From Ensifer adhaerens (GTDB taxonomy: Bacteria > Pseudomonadota > Alphaproteobacteria > Rhizobiales > Rhizobiaceae): a stretch of 64,000 bases of DNA. The notes below the pieces were generated by a model. It was given only the letters and a program-made list of their open reading frames with translations, was not told the DNA's origin and did not search any database. The position numbers were made by a program, and so were the translations under genes. The stretch spans positions 1-64,000 of the forward strand of contig NZ_PNFP01000006.1 in the NCBI RefSeq assembly GCF_002940685.1. Direction: 5' to 3'. Positions 1-8,258 of the stretch are shown here, in pieces; position 1 is the stretch's first letter, and each line of letters opens with the position of its first letter.

Positions 1-2
1 TC

Positions 3-344
3 GCTACGGCGCTGTCGAGGGCGCGCTCGCGAGCGGCTTCGCTACCGCCCAGCTACACCACTTGTGGGGACGCGACCCACAGGCGAGCGCTAAAGATCAC
101 CCGACCTGACGAGCGAACTGGCAAAGATCGCGTTGACTTCCATTCGCTTCGACGCAGCGCGATCAAGGTTCTTGAGCGGGCAAGACTACCTCAAACCGAG
201 GTAGCGCAGGTTGTCGGACATGATCGGGAGGGCATAACGTTCGGCACCTACAACCCAGATGGCTTGGATATTCACGCCCTGCAACAGGTTGTCGAGGCGA
301 TTAGGTATCCAGAGATAGAGCAGGCCTTGGTGGCTGCTGCCTGA
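3..344 (+). CDS. Tyrosine recombinase (phage-type integrase), C-terminal part, cut by window edge
   Basis: The reading frame ending in TGA at 342-344 carries the C-terminal catalytic signature of tyrosine recombinases: an HxLR box (FHSLRR, from 138), then VGH, and a tyrosine in GTYNP about eight residues later, followed by a short helical tail. Such enzymes integrate and excise islands at tRNA genes, which fits the tRNA-Gln at the other end of this accessory region. The beginning of the gene lies left of the window. From about 3 to 100 the frame reads poorly, and a neighbouring frame (2-109) is also open, so a frameshift there is possible. The catalytic end looks intact; whether the whole protein is functional cannot be judged. 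Confidence 0.8.
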   Translation, partial: ATALSRARSRAASLPPSYTTCGDATHRRALKITRPDERTGKDRVDFHSLRRSAIKVLERARLPQTEVAQVVGHDREGITFGTYNPDGLDIHALQQVVEAIRYPEIEQALVAAA

Positions 345-380
345 GAACCCCTGAACGACCACCTTTACACGACCTTCTCT

Positions 381-415
381 GCCCCCGTTGAGCGATCTTC
401 GGGGGCTTTGCTTTT
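381..415 (+). terminator. Rho-independent terminator after the integrase
   Basis: GCCCCC (381-386) pairs with GGGGGC (401-406) around a 14-base loop, followed by a T-rich tract at 407-415. It sits 37 bases after the integrase stop and is in the right orientation to end that transcript. Confidence 0.65.
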
Positions 416-422
416 GGACGAC

Positions 423-600
423 GAATTACCACCACCATACGGATAGACCGCTGCTTCCCGGCGCTGTTCGATTACCACCCCCTTTAGAATAGACGCCTGC
501 TTCCGAGGACGGCGCTCGATTGCCACCACCTTAGAGAAAGAGGTGCCTCTTGGCGCGCGGAAGTCGATTACCCCACCCTTTGGAATAAATTGGAAATCGT
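423..600. repeat. Imperfect tandem repeat, about 46-48 bp period
   Basis: Three units of 46, 48 and 48 bases (428-473, 474-521, 522-569) and a partial fourth (570-600) each open with a [A/G]CCaCC-type block preceded by GATT. Units diverge strongly between these blocks. A minus-strand reading frame with a GTG start (619 down to 365) runs through the array and gives a protein with a matching 16-residue internal repeat (KGGVIDFR / KVVAIERR / KGVVIEQR). That frame also crosses the integrase terminator, so it may not be a real gene. The repeats might be arm-type binding sites for the neighbouring integrase; this is inference. It does not look like CRISPR because the conserved part is too short and the units abut. 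Confidence 0.5.
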
Positions 601-671
601 GACGAGCGTTTTTACGCACCCGCCGGGAACGTCACGTAGCTGTAGCGTTCATCTCATTGACGGTTGATTAG

Positions 672-698
672 GCCCGCTTCCTCCTCGTGAGGGGCGGG
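672..698 (+). terminator. Hairpin with T-rich tail upstream of the HTH gene
   Basis: CCCGC..CCTC pairs with GAGG.GCGGG around a CTCGT loop, followed by TCGTTCTTT. It could be a terminator or an attenuator ahead of the gene starting at 719 or 767. The flanks hold ACGGTTGATT (659-668) and its inverse complement near 738-747, a possible operator. Confidence 0.4.
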
Positions 699-766
699 TC
701 GTTCTTTATCGACCGCTGATGAGATGCACCGACAGCCAATCAACCGTCGCAACGAGAACTCAGCTA

Positions 767-1243
767 ATGACCAATTATCGTGAATGGCTGGAACGCCACG
801 ATGAAGCAGTTCGTGCAGCCTTTCCCCACACCCTCGACAGAGCCAACCAAGCTCGCAGGGACATCACCGAGTTCAATCACAAGGCCGTCCATCTCCTGGC
901 TGTGCTTGGATGGAAGGTGTGCCTGATTGCTGACGAGCTGGATATTTCCGAGCGCACTGTCTGGCGTCTCCTTAAGCAGCCCTGCGAAGCCCGTGAGGTG
1001 GAGCGTCAGGAGGCCCAGGAGCGGAGAGCAAGGGTAGCCCTCGCTCGTACCAGCGATCCCTTCCTTACAGACGAGGACATGCCGTGGCTCTCCCGCAAGG
1101 AGCATCACGAAGTAACCTCGACCCGTGGCAAAGTCAGGGAGTATCTTGCGGCTGGGCACTCGCAGGTCGAGATCGTGAAGCTCTCCGGGCTCTCTAAGCA
1201 GCTCATCAGCTACCACGTTCAACAGCTCAAGAAGGCTGCTTGA
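767..1243 (+). CDS. HTH-containing protein of unknown function
   Basis: I do not recognise this 158-residue soluble protein as a named family. Two helix-turn-helix-like stretches are visible. A central one reads ADELDISERTVWRLLKQ, and a C-terminal one includes GLSKQLISYHVQQL; both resemble winged-helix or sigma-region-4-like DNA-binding helices. A DNA-binding role in the mobile region is therefore likely. The frame is open from an ATG at 719, but that codon has no ribosome-binding site and lies 21 bases after a hairpin. The ATG at 767 gives a more natural amino terminus (MTNYREWL), so I prefer it with low certainty. No partner gene is directly coupled to it. Confidence 0.6.
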   Translation: MTNYREWLERHDEAVRAAFPHTLDRANQARRDITEFNHKAVHLLAVLGWKVCLIADELDISERTVWRLLKQPCEAREVERQEAQERRARVALARTSDPFLTDEDMPWLSRKEHHEVTSTRGKVREYLAAGHSQVEIVKLSGLSKQLISYHVQQLKKAA

Positions 1244-1599
1244 TGGATTGTTATCACGGGAGAAACAGTCTCCTCTGATTGTTCACCGCGCCGTGCCATT
1301 TGGGAAAGTCAGAAAACCACATAAGTATCTGATAATAATGGATAAAATCAGGTCAAAATCCTCATGTATAGTTCAACATCACTTCATCACCTTGTCCTCA
1401 TCATCGAGACCTCAGAAGACATCACCACCTCCTTCGTCGGTAAGACCAAGGATGGGAATTGAATGAAGGTTGTCGATGGTGGACCTGATGAAAGCAGGCT
1501 TCATCGGTGATCTTCATCTCGATTATGGTGGACCTGATCGACGTCCTCCCCCCTCGCGGCCATCTCCAGTCGCACATCAACCAACATCAGGACATTCTC
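1244..1599. other. Intergenic stretch with a 14-bp direct repeat, no convincing gene
   Basis: About 356 bases separate two small HTH genes. An AT-rich segment at about 1315-1375 could hold a promoter. The 14-mer ATGGTGGACCTGAT occurs twice, at 1476-1489 and 1525-1538, exactly 49 bases apart, with a small inverted repeat (GATGAA / TTCATC) around 1487-1504 between them. Short open frames here start at TTG or lack a ribosome-binding site and show no recognisable motif, so I do not call them. Confidence 0.4.
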
Positions 1600-1794
1600 A
1601 TGGAAGACACCAGCTACCATGTTCGTGGCAGCAGGCACTATCGCGCCAAACTGACAGCAGCTGACATCCCGGTCATTCGTCAGATGAACCGTGATGGTGT
1701 CGCTCAAACTGTGATTGCTCGTCAGTACGGCGTGAAGCAGCCAGCAATCTGGTTTTTCATTGCCAAGCGAAGTTGGTCACACATTCCCGACTGA
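1600..1794 (+). CDS. Small HTH-domain protein, phage-type
   Basis: This 64-residue protein consists mostly of a helix-turn-helix of the type common in phage and island proteins: LTAADIPVIRQMNRDG, then TVIARQYGVKQPAIWFFI, then a short tail. Such modules bind DNA, often as N- or C-terminal parts of homing nucleases or as small regulators. I chose the ATG at 1600 because AGGA at 1589-1592 sits seven bases upstream. The frame is open back to about 1507, but that extension looks like noise. Function beyond DNA binding cannot be said. Confidence 0.55.
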   Translation: MEDTSYHVRGSRHYRAKLTAADIPVIRQMNRDGVAQTVIARQYGVKQPAIWFFIAKRSWSHIPD

Positions 1795-1816
1795 CCGCAA
1801 TCATCATCATCACCAC

Positions 1817-1850
1817 GACCAGCGTTCTTACGCACCCGTAGGCCGTCACG
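1817..1850. repeat. Second copy of a motif also present at 601-636
   Basis: The core AGCGTT.TTACGCACCCG followed by GTCACG occurs at 601-636 and again at 1817-1850, with a few differences and a two-base length change. Both copies lie in non-coding DNA of the accessory region. It may be a duplicated regulatory or recombination site. Confidence 0.4.
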
Positions 1851-2013
1851 CCGAGAGCCTCCCGCTCTTGCCGGGAACAGGTCGTTCAACCGTTCATCTG
1901 ATTGGGAGAGACACCGACCGAGGCCTTGCAAACCTTGGTCGGCCCTCACTACGCCCCGGCTCTGATGAACCATCACGCCTGTTCGATCCTCAACCCAATC
2001 AGGAACGAACTTC

Positions 2014-2424
2014 ATGAACATCTTCAACAACACCGCCCACCGCTTCTACATCGTGCCCACCAAACGGGATAAGCGGCACACTCTCTACTCGGTCATCTTC
2101 AATGGCCGCGTTGTGATCCTCGGAACGCATCTCCCGTCCGCTGCTGGCTGTCGATACCTCGCTTCGATGTGTCTCTCTGGTCGAGCAGAGATGTGGGACT
2201 TCTCACGGCCGTACGCCCGCATGGTCTTCCCTGATCTGGTCAAAGCCGCTGGTATGACGGTCGAGGATGATGACCTCGGTAGACCTCGCGTTAAACCGGT
2301 CAGAAAGCCGTGTCAGGGCCGCAATCATAAAGGTTCAGACGCCGCGACGGACATTCACCCATCCAGCGATGAACGCCTCTCTACGGTCGATACCTCGGCG
2401 CGCCCCTGCCCTCGACGACAGTGA
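2014..2424 (+). CDS. Hypothetical protein of the accessory region
   Basis: A 136-residue protein that I do not recognise. The first 90 residues look like a compact fold (HRFYIVPTKRDKRHTLYSVI, then MWDFSRPYARMVFPDLVKAAG), while the last 45 are basic and low in hydrophobics and may be disordered or spurious. An AGGAA about eight bases before the ATG supports the start. It has no signal peptide or membrane segment. Neighbours are a small HTH gene upstream and a convergent unknown gene downstream, so context gives no function. GC content and codon use look lower and less biased than in the core genes to the right. Confidence 0.5.
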   Translation: MNIFNNTAHRFYIVPTKRDKRHTLYSVIFNGRVVILGTHLPSAAGCRYLASMCLSGRAEMWDFSRPYARMVFPDLVKAAGMTVEDDDLGRPRVKPVRKPCQGRNHKGSDAATDIHPSSDERLSTVDTSARPCPRRQ

Positions 2425-2549
2425 TCGGGGCTTGAAGCGCTCTTCGGGGGGCGGAATTTTCGCATCGAATTTTTCTGCCCCCAAATCAGAGAAGCGGAGA
2501 CAGCACTCCCCCCCGGCACCCCCCGACCCCGAAAACCATGCCCTGGGGA

Positions 2550-3095
2550 TCAAAAATCGACTGACCACACCTGCACCCCATTCCTCTCAAACTGAGGAAG
2601 GCGCATGTTGCCGGGAAACCGGGGAGACATGAAGAAGACGTAGCGGTTGGTCTCAGGACGGCTCGCCAGCTTGGACAAGTCTTTAGACAGCTTGTTGTTG
2701 TTTCGTGGGGTGACTGCTGCAAACGTCTCCGCTCCAACCAGCCCCTCGACTTCACTCATCACGTCGAGCGGTTGTGAGGCATGCGCACCGGGAGCCAGGT
2801 GGTAACCTCCCGCATCAGGGTGCAGTTGAAATAGCCGCCTCGCGGCCAACAACGCGACAGCATAGGTCCATGTTTGATTGACCTGCTCAATGACGTTGAG
2901 CGCATGATGTGCGATCGGGTGATATCCGACCGCCTCGAACTTCAGCCGCCGCAAGAAGTCGAGTGGCTCACCATCAAAGGCGGTGATCCACTGCCGAACC
3001 TGTGTTGCCGAAGCTACCATACGAGCAAGCAAGAGATCGACATCCTCTACGGACTGTACCTTTATCGAGCTCTCCAGATACGCACTGTTGTCCAT
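2550..3095 (-). CDS. Hypothetical protein, divergent from the serine recombinase
   Basis: A 181-residue soluble protein without a family I can name. The N-terminal half is helical (QSVEDVDLLLARMVASATQ and onward). The C-terminal part has a more conserved look: an acidic helix, AETFAAVTPRNNNKLSKDL, then YVFFMSPRFPG and a terminal RNGVQVWSVDF. The E...FAA...K.SKD pattern before a hydrophobic strand is vaguely reminiscent of restriction-endonuclease-like folds, but this is speculation. The frame extends to a TTG at 3146; I prefer the ATG at 3095. It is transcribed away from the recombinase gene at 3290, with repeats between them, so the two may share a control region. Confidence 0.6.
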   Translation of the reverse strand: MDNSAYLESSIKVQSVEDVDLLLARMVASATQVRQWITAFDGEPLDFLRRLKFEAVGYHPIAHHALNVIEQVNQTWTYAVALLAARRLFQLHPDAGGYHLAPGAHASQPLDVMSEVEGLVGAETFAAVTPRNNNKLSKDLSKLASRPETNRYVFFMSPRFPGNMRLPQFERNGVQVWSVDF

Positions 3096-3207
3096 TTTAT
3101 GAGCCAAACACTGATGATGCAGCCAATGGACAATCACAGCCTTCAAGTCACGTCAACCATCGCACCGACAGGTTCGCTTTCGGTACACGTTAAGAGAACC
3201 ACGTCGG

Positions 3208-3280
3208 AATTGGTTCGATAAAGCCCGATTGACAACCCATAGCGAACCAACAATAAAAGAACCACCCATAACGAACCGAG
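3208..3280. promoter_or_regulatory. Repeat cluster in front of the serine recombinase, possible res site or operator
   Basis: TTGGTTCG (about 3208-3215) is the inverse complement of CGAACCAA (about 3242-3249), and the 14-mer type ACCCATA[G/A]CGAACC occurs twice in direct orientation 29 bases apart (about 3236 and 3265). The region lies between two divergent genes and directly precedes a resolvase-type gene. Serine resolvases often bind such repeats upstream of their own gene, so a recombination or autoregulatory site is a reasonable inference. Confidence 0.45.
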
Positions 3281-3289
3281 GTGATTTCC

Positions 3290-3910
3290 ATGCATGTCCG
3301 CGCCTATCTCCGAGCCAGCACCAAAGACCAAGATGCCAGCCGTGCAAGGGACGACCTGTTTCGCTTCTCTGAAGAGCGCGGGCTGAAGGTAGCGGCATCC
3401 TATGTGGAGAATGAAAGCGGCGCATCCTTGGCCCGGCCTGAACTGTTCCGGCTTCTCTCAGACTGCCACCCCGGCGATGTCCTGCTGGTGGAGCAGGTGG
3501 ACCGACTGAGCCGCTTGAACGCCTCCGACTGGGAAAGACTGAAAGCCGAGATTACATCGCGACGGGTGAAGGTGGTGGCGCTCGACCTGCCCACCTCGTG
3601 GATGATGGCCACGGCTGACAAGGACGACATTCAAAGCCGTATACTGGACGCCATCAACGGAATGATGCTCGACATGCTCGCAGCCATCGCCCGCAAGGAC
3701 TACGAGGATCGCAGGAGACGACAGGCGCAGGGCATCGCCAAGGCAAAGGCTGAAGGCGCCTACAAGGGACGCCCTGAAGACACAGAACGTAACGAGGCCA
3801 TCATGAGGATGCTCCAGACTGGCCAGTCCTGGAACACTATTGTGAATGCCACCGGTTGCTCACGCTCAACCTTGGCGAGGTTGGCTGCAAGAATGAAGAC
3901 GGACGCATGA
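3290..3910 (+). CDS. Serine recombinase, resolvase/invertase family
   Basis: A 206-residue serine recombinase that would cut and rejoin DNA through a 5'-phosphoserine link. The N-terminal catalytic domain shows the YLRASTKDQ box with the nucleophilic serine near residue 9, then VEQVDRLSRL near residue 60, and a long helix (AINGMMLDMLAAIARKDYEDRRRR) typical of the dimer interface. A short C-terminal HTH (GQSWNTIVNATGCSRSTLARL) matches the resolvase DNA-binding domain. I chose the ATG at 3290 because AGGTGA lies just upstream; an in-frame GTG at 3281 is less likely. It resembles small resolvases of plasmids and transposons, but no transposase is visible nearby. The stop is only 13 bases from the convergent gene at 3924. 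Confidence 0.88.
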   Translation: MHVRAYLRASTKDQDASRARDDLFRFSEERGLKVAASYVENESGASLARPELFRLLSDCHPGDVLLVEQVDRLSRLNASDWERLKAEITSRRVKVVALDLPTSWMMATADKDDIQSRILDAINGMMLDMLAAIARKDYEDRRRRQAQGIAKAKAEGAYKGRPEDTERNEAIMRMLQTGQSWNTIVNATGCSRSTLARLAARMKTDA

Positions 3911-3923
3911 AGTCATCAGCTTC

Positions 3924-4598
3924 TCACGCCCGCTCACTTTCGAGGGGGCGATTATGTCTTTTTCGCCGGGCGTTTGACGCCACTGGCCACGGCAGAGTGA
4001 GAGGTCGCTCCGGCAGTTCCCAACGCGTCGGGTCTTTCAGTACGTGGTCACCTACTGGGCGGATTTTTCGCCTCATCGACCCACCCACCTCGTCTTGCAG
4101 CAGTTCCACGAAATCTCTTCGCGATTGCCAGACATGCTGCCTTAACGTTTTTCTGTCCCCTTCCTTCCCGACGGATACATGGCGGGCCACGTAGCAGACC
4201 CTCAGCACGTGATCGAGGACCTTAACGCGGGTTCCCTCGTCATCGTTCTTGCCACCTTTCGCCTTGGCCGAAGGTGTCGACCACCAAGTGAACTGAAGGT
4301 CGAGTAGTCTGCCGCCTCCTTGTTCCTTAACGTTTGGAAAGAACAGCCGCCCCTTGTCGACGAGTGCACTCGCTCTCTGGCTGAGCTTCTCGGTCTCAGC
4401 GGCGCTGTATGTCGTCTCAGGAGATAGTGGAAAGCACGCCGTTTCGATTTCGGCCATGACATCAATCACTTCCTGCCCCCACTGGGTCATCTCGACATCG
4501 CGTTGGCGGCTCGCTGCACGAGAAGTAAAGAACCATTGCGCGAGCGCGACCAAGACGGCAGCCACAGCAGCAATTGAAGCAAGCATGCCCTCAGACAT
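3924..4598 (-). CDS. Membrane-anchored hypothetical protein downstream of hsdR
   Basis: A 224-residue protein with one N-terminal hydrophobic segment (residues about 4-24, MLASIAAVAAVLVALAQWFF) and a long polar, probably cytoplasmic remainder. A GRLFFPN motif near residue 85 is seen in other uncharacterised bacterial proteins, but I cannot name a family. It starts 40 bases after the hsdR stop on the same strand, with an AGGAA ribosome-binding site, so it is probably the last gene of the restriction-modification operon. A role in defence is suggested by position only. The last 40 residues are basic and proline-rich. Confidence 0.65.
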   Translation of the reverse strand: MSEGMLASIAAVAAVLVALAQWFFTSRAASRQRDVEMTQWGQEVIDVMAEIETACFPLSPETTYSAAETEKLSQRASALVDKGRLFFPNVKEQGGGRLLDLQFTWWSTPSAKAKGGKNDDEGTRVKVLDHVLRVCYVARHVSVGKEGDRKTLRQHVWQSRRDFVELLQDEVGGSMRRKIRPVGDHVLKDPTRWELPERPLTLPWPVASNARRKRHNRPLESERA

Positions 4599-4638
4599 TA
4601 ATTCCTACCCTTCCTGGTCGCCCACGAAGCCACACCCC

Positions 4639-7600
4639 CTAATGGGCGGCCACTTCCTTCAACAATAACTCGGCCTGCGCCAGCACGGTCTGCACCGCTT
4701 CCTGCTCCAGATCAGGAGGATAGCCGAACTTCTTAAGGATGCGCTTGACCAACACCCGCATCTTGGCCCGAGCGGCTGCCCTATGCTGCCAGTCGACGGT
4801 TACAGACTTGCGCATTTGCTCAACCAGCTCATGCGCGATCACGCGGAGCTGTTCGCTCCCCATGGCTTGGACGGCGCTGTCATTGGCCGCAAGGGCGTCA
4901 TAGAAGGCGACCTCCTCCTGCGTGAGACCCAACTCTTCGCCCCTTGCAGCTGCGGCCTGCATCTCCTTGGCGAGAGCGATCAACTCCTGGATCATCTCGA
5001 CGGTGGAGATCGCGTTGGCGTGGTAGCGCGCTACCGCCTCTTCCAGCCGCTTGGAGAAGGCCTTGGACTGGACGACGTTGGTTTGCGAGCGGCTCCTGAT
5101 CTCGCCATTCAGCAGCTTCTTCAGCGCCTCCAGCGCGAGGTTCTTCTTTTCCATGCGCTGGACATCTGCAAGGAATTCATCCGATAGAACGGAGATATCC
5201 GGCGACTGCAGCCCCGCAGCTTTGAGGATGTCCACGATCTCGGCATTGGCGACAGCTTGGTTCAGCAACTGCTCCACGGCGAGCGACTTGGCCTTGTCCG
5301 ACATCTTGCCGGTGGCAGTCGTCTTCACGAGTGCAGCACGCACCGCCTGGAAGAAGCCGACCTCATCGCGAATTTCGGCTGCGGCATCGCTTGCCGAGGC
5401 CAGCGCATAGGCTTTGCTCAGTTCAAGCACCACGTCCTGGTAGCGGCGGTGGGCCTTCTTTTTCGCCTCAATGCCCTCAACCTTCGCGGCTTCCTTCTCC
5501 TGCCGCTTCAGTATCCAGTCGATACCATTAGCTAATGCCTTCAAGCGCTGCTGCGACGTGCCCACGATGCCGAAGCTATAATCATGACCGTTGAACATGG
5601 CCCGCACGATCTCGTACTTCTCCAGAAGAACGGCAACGGCCTCCTCCTCATCGATGCCCGTCTTATCTCGGTCGGACTGGGAGTATTGCGCCAGCGCCTT
5701 CTTAAGGTTCTGGGCAATACCGATGTAGTCGACAATCAGTCCACCCGGCTTGTCTTTGAAGACGCGATTGACCCGGGCGATCGCCTGCATCAGGCCGTGG
5801 CCGTGCATCGGCTTGTCGATGTACATCGTGTGCATGCAGGGCGCGTCGAAACCGGTCAGCCACATGTCGCGCACGATCACCAGCTTCAGCGGATCATCGA
5901 GGTTGCGGGCTCGCTTGGCGAGATCATCGCGCCGCCTCTTGTTGCCAATGTGGGGCTGCCACTCCAGCGGGTCGGAGGCCGAGCCGGTCATCACGATCTT
6001 GATCGCGCCCTTGTCATCATCGTCCGAATGCCAATCGGGCCGAAGCGCAACGATCTCGTTGTAGAGGTCGACACAGATGCGGCGGCTCATGCAGACAGCC
6101 ATGGCCTTGCCCGGCAAACCTTCAACGCGCTTCTCAAGGTGTGCGACAAGATCGGCAGCGATCTGCGAGAGCCGCTTCTTAGAGCCCACCAACCGCTCGA
6201 CGGTCGTCCATTTGGCCTTCTGTTTCTCCTGCTCGCTGAGGGTATCGTCTTCGAGCATCGCCTCAATCTCGGCATCGATCTTCGGCTTCTCGTCTTCGTT
6301 CAGCTCGATGCGGGCCAGCCGGCTCTCGTAGTAGATGGGGACCGTCGCCTTGTCCTCGACCGCCCGGCTGATGTCGTAGACGTCGATGTATCCGCCGAAG
6401 ATCGCGGGCGTGTTGACGTCGTCCCCCTCGATCGGCGTTCCGGTGAAGCCGATGAAAGAGGCATTCGGCAACGCCTCGCGGATATAGTGCGCGTAGCCAT
6501 AGCGCCGCTTGCCGGTGTCCTTGTCGAGCTTGGCGTCGAACCCGTATTGGCTGCGGTGCGCCTCGTCGGCCATGACGATCACGTTGCGCCGATCCGTCAG
6601 CATCGGGAAGCTTTCCTCGCCCGCCTCGGGCGTGAACTTCTGAACAGTGGTGAAGATTACGCCGCCCGATGCCCGGTTCAAGAGCCGCCGGAGATCGTCC
6701 CGGCTATTGGCCTGTTCCGGTGTCTGGCGGATCAAATCCTTGCACAGGCTGAAGGTGCCGAAAAGCTGGTCATCGAGATCGTTACGGTCGGTCAATACGA
6801 TCAGCGTCGGGTTCTCAAGCTCCCGTGAACGGACGATCAACCCGCCGAGGAACGCCATCAGGAAGCTCTTGCCGGAGCCCTGGGTATGCCAGATCACGCC
6901 GATCTTGCGGTTGCCGTCCGGCTTCGCCGCCTCGATCGCGCTGGTAATCGCCTTGCGGGCACCGTGGAACTGGTGATAGCCACCAATGATCTTGAAGGCA
7001 CCCGCCCCCTGGTCTCCGAACACGATGAAGTCGCGGATGAGCGCAAGGAACCGCTCCTTGTCGAACACCCCCCGCAGCAGCGTATCCATCTCGTAAGGGC
7101 CATGGGGTGTGAAGTCGCCAGCCGCGCCCGTCACAGAGCGCCAGGGCATGAAGCGCTCCTCATCCGCCGTCAGAGAGCCGATGCGGGCGAGCATACCATC
7201 CGAGGCGATCAACACGGCATTGGTGCGGAAGAGCGAGGGTACCTGTGCCTTGTAGGTCTGAAGCTGCTGGAAGGCGTGGTCGATGGTCGCCGCCTCGCTG
7301 CCTGCGTTCTTCAGTTCGATGATGCCGAGTGGCAGACCGTTGACGAAGATCATGACGTCGGGTCGGCGGGTGTACTTGCCCTCGACGACGGTGAACTGGT
7401 TGGTCACGAGCCAGTCGTTGTTCTCGGGGTTATCGAGATCGATCAGCCAGACCTTGTCGCCCTTGACTTCGCCATCGCCGATACCGAACTCAACATCGAC
7501 GCCTTCGGCAATCAGCCTGTGAATGCGCCGGTTTTCCTCCACCAGCGAGGGCGTCTCCGTGACCAGCAATTGTCGGATGGCCTGCTCGCGGGCGTCTGTC

Positions 7601-7830
7601 GGGATTGTCGGGTTCAGCCGCTCAGCAGCAACCCTTAACCGCTCTGCCAGCAGCACATCGCTATAAGCCTCGCGAGCGGGTGAGCTGCCATCGGGAGAGA
7701 TCACCGCTGCATTCTCGTAGGTGTAGCCCAGATCGCGGAAGGTGCCGATCACCGCCTCTTCGACAAGGCCTTCGTTGAAGCCACTCTTGCTGTGTTCGGA
7801 AGCTGACTGCGTGTAGTGGACGTCGTCCAT
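4639..7830 (-). CDS. hsdR: Type I restriction endonuclease subunit R
   Basis: HsdR is the ATP-driven motor and nuclease of a type I restriction complex (R2M2S) that translocates and cleaves unmodified DNA. The 1063-residue protein shows the expected order: an N-terminal nuclease domain with RPDV near residue 158 and ELKN near 173, then Walker A (HTQGSGKS, near 316), the Walker B box DEAH (near 423), the TGTP box, and the late helicase motif ending in QAIARVNR. The length is normal and no key motif is missing. The ATG at 7830 overlaps the stop of the preceding small gene (TGATG), so translation is probably coupled. It is the fifth gene of the hsd operon and likely functional with the hsdM and hsdS upstream. 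Confidence 0.95.
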   Translation of the reverse strand: MDDVHYTQSASEHSKSGFNEGLVEEAVIGTFRDLGYTYENAAVISPDGSSPAREAYSDVLLAERLRVAAERLNPTIPTDAREQAIRQLLVTETPSLVEENRRIHRLIAEGVDVEFGIGDGEVKGDKVWLIDLDNPENNDWLVTNQFTVVEGKYTRRPDVMIFVNGLPLGIIELKNAGSEAATIDHAFQQLQTYKAQVPSLFRTNAVLIASDGMLARIGSLTADEERFMPWRSVTGAAGDFTPHGPYEMDTLLRGVFDKERFLALIRDFIVFGDQGAGAFKIIGGYHQFHGARKAITSAIEAAKPDGNRKIGVIWHTQGSGKSFLMAFLGGLIVRSRELENPTLIVLTDRNDLDDQLFGTFSLCKDLIRQTPEQANSRDDLRRLLNRASGGVIFTTVQKFTPEAGEESFPMLTDRRNVIVMADEAHRSQYGFDAKLDKDTGKRRYGYAHYIREALPNASFIGFTGTPIEGDDVNTPAIFGGYIDVYDISRAVEDKATVPIYYESRLARIELNEDEKPKIDAEIEAMLEDDTLSEQEKQKAKWTTVERLVGSKKRLSQIAADLVAHLEKRVEGLPGKAMAVCMSRRICVDLYNEIVALRPDWHSDDDDKGAIKIVMTGSASDPLEWQPHIGNKRRRDDLAKRARNLDDPLKLVIVRDMWLTGFDAPCMHTMYIDKPMHGHGLMQAIARVNRVFKDKPGGLIVDYIGIAQNLKKALAQYSQSDRDKTGIDEEEAVAVLLEKYEIVRAMFNGHDYSFGIVGTSQQRLKALANGIDWILKRQEKEAAKVEGIEAKKKAHRRYQDVVLELSKAYALASASDAAAEIRDEVGFFQAVRAALVKTTATGKMSDKAKSLAVEQLLNQAVANAEIVDILKAAGLQSPDISVLSDEFLADVQRMEKKNLALEALKKLLNGEIRSRSQTNVVQSKAFSKRLEEAVARYHANAISTVEMIQELIALAKEMQAAAARGEELGLTQEEVAFYDALAANDSAVQAMGSEQLRVIAHELVEQMRKSVTVDWQHRAAARAKMRVLVKRILKKFGYPPDLEQEAVQTVLAQAELLLKEVAAH

Positions 7831-8258
7831 CACCAGACCTCAAAACGTTCAAGGTTGCGCTCACCGGCTCGCTGCAGAAGCGCGGATCGAAACTCTTCTT
7901 TGATCACACCGGCATCGCGACAAGCGGTGCTCAGGTCGTCCACATCAGGGATCGCAGCCAGCCAAAGAGCCTCAAACTCTGCAGCAGTCAGACGCTCGAC
8001 TTCTTTTAGGAGGAAGGCATCCAGAATGCTGTCCCAGGGGTCGCCGTCATCAAAGTGCGGGCCATTTTGTGCATCGTGGCAAAACTCATCCCAAAGGCTC
8101 TTATGGTTGTAGTCGTCACCAAAGATGCCGGAAGAAGGCCGACGCTGAAGGGCGTGGATGATGCGCTGTGCCGCACGCTGATTGTATTCTGCGGCCAGTC
8201 GAAATAAGGCTGATTGAGCTGCCTCGGGCAGATCATAGCAAGCGCTGGGGCTATCCAT
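7830..8258 (-). CDS. Unknown small protein inside the type I RM operon (second of two)
   Basis: A 142-residue soluble, acidic protein between hsdS and hsdR. No family is recognised. It is predicted mostly helical, with an aromatic and acidic middle ([20 protein letters not shown]) and a C-terminal half rich in L and E. Its ATG overlaps the stop of the preceding gene as TGATG, and its own stop overlaps the hsdR start in the same way, so it is translationally coupled on both sides. That arrangement argues it is made together with the restriction enzyme. It could modulate, chaperone or limit HsdR, or be an independent defence component; nothing in the sequence decides between these. Confidence 0.75.
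   Translation of the reverse strand: MDSPSACYDLPEAAQSALFRLAAEYNQRAAQRIIHALQRRPSSGIFGDDYNHKSLWDEFCHDAQNGPHFDDGDPWDSILDAFLLKEVERLTAAEFEALWLAAIPDVDDLSTACRDAGVIKEEFRSALLQRAGERNLERFEVW

Noticed and set aside
423-600. Possible CRISPR array
   Set aside because: The conserved block is only about 10 bases and units directly abut with no spacers of constant length. No cas genes are nearby.
764-1222. A minus-strand 152-residue frame opposite the first HTH gene
   Set aside because: The plus strand carries recognisable HTH motifs, while the minus frame has none.
1248-1466. A 72-residue plus-strand frame with a TTG start
   Set aside because: No ribosome-binding site and no recognisable sequence; the region is AT-rich intergenic DNA.
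2450-2500. GC-rich and T-rich stretch after the 2014 gene, as a terminator
   Set aside because: GGGGGC and GCCCCC could pair, but the loop is long and the inner sequence does not form a good stem.
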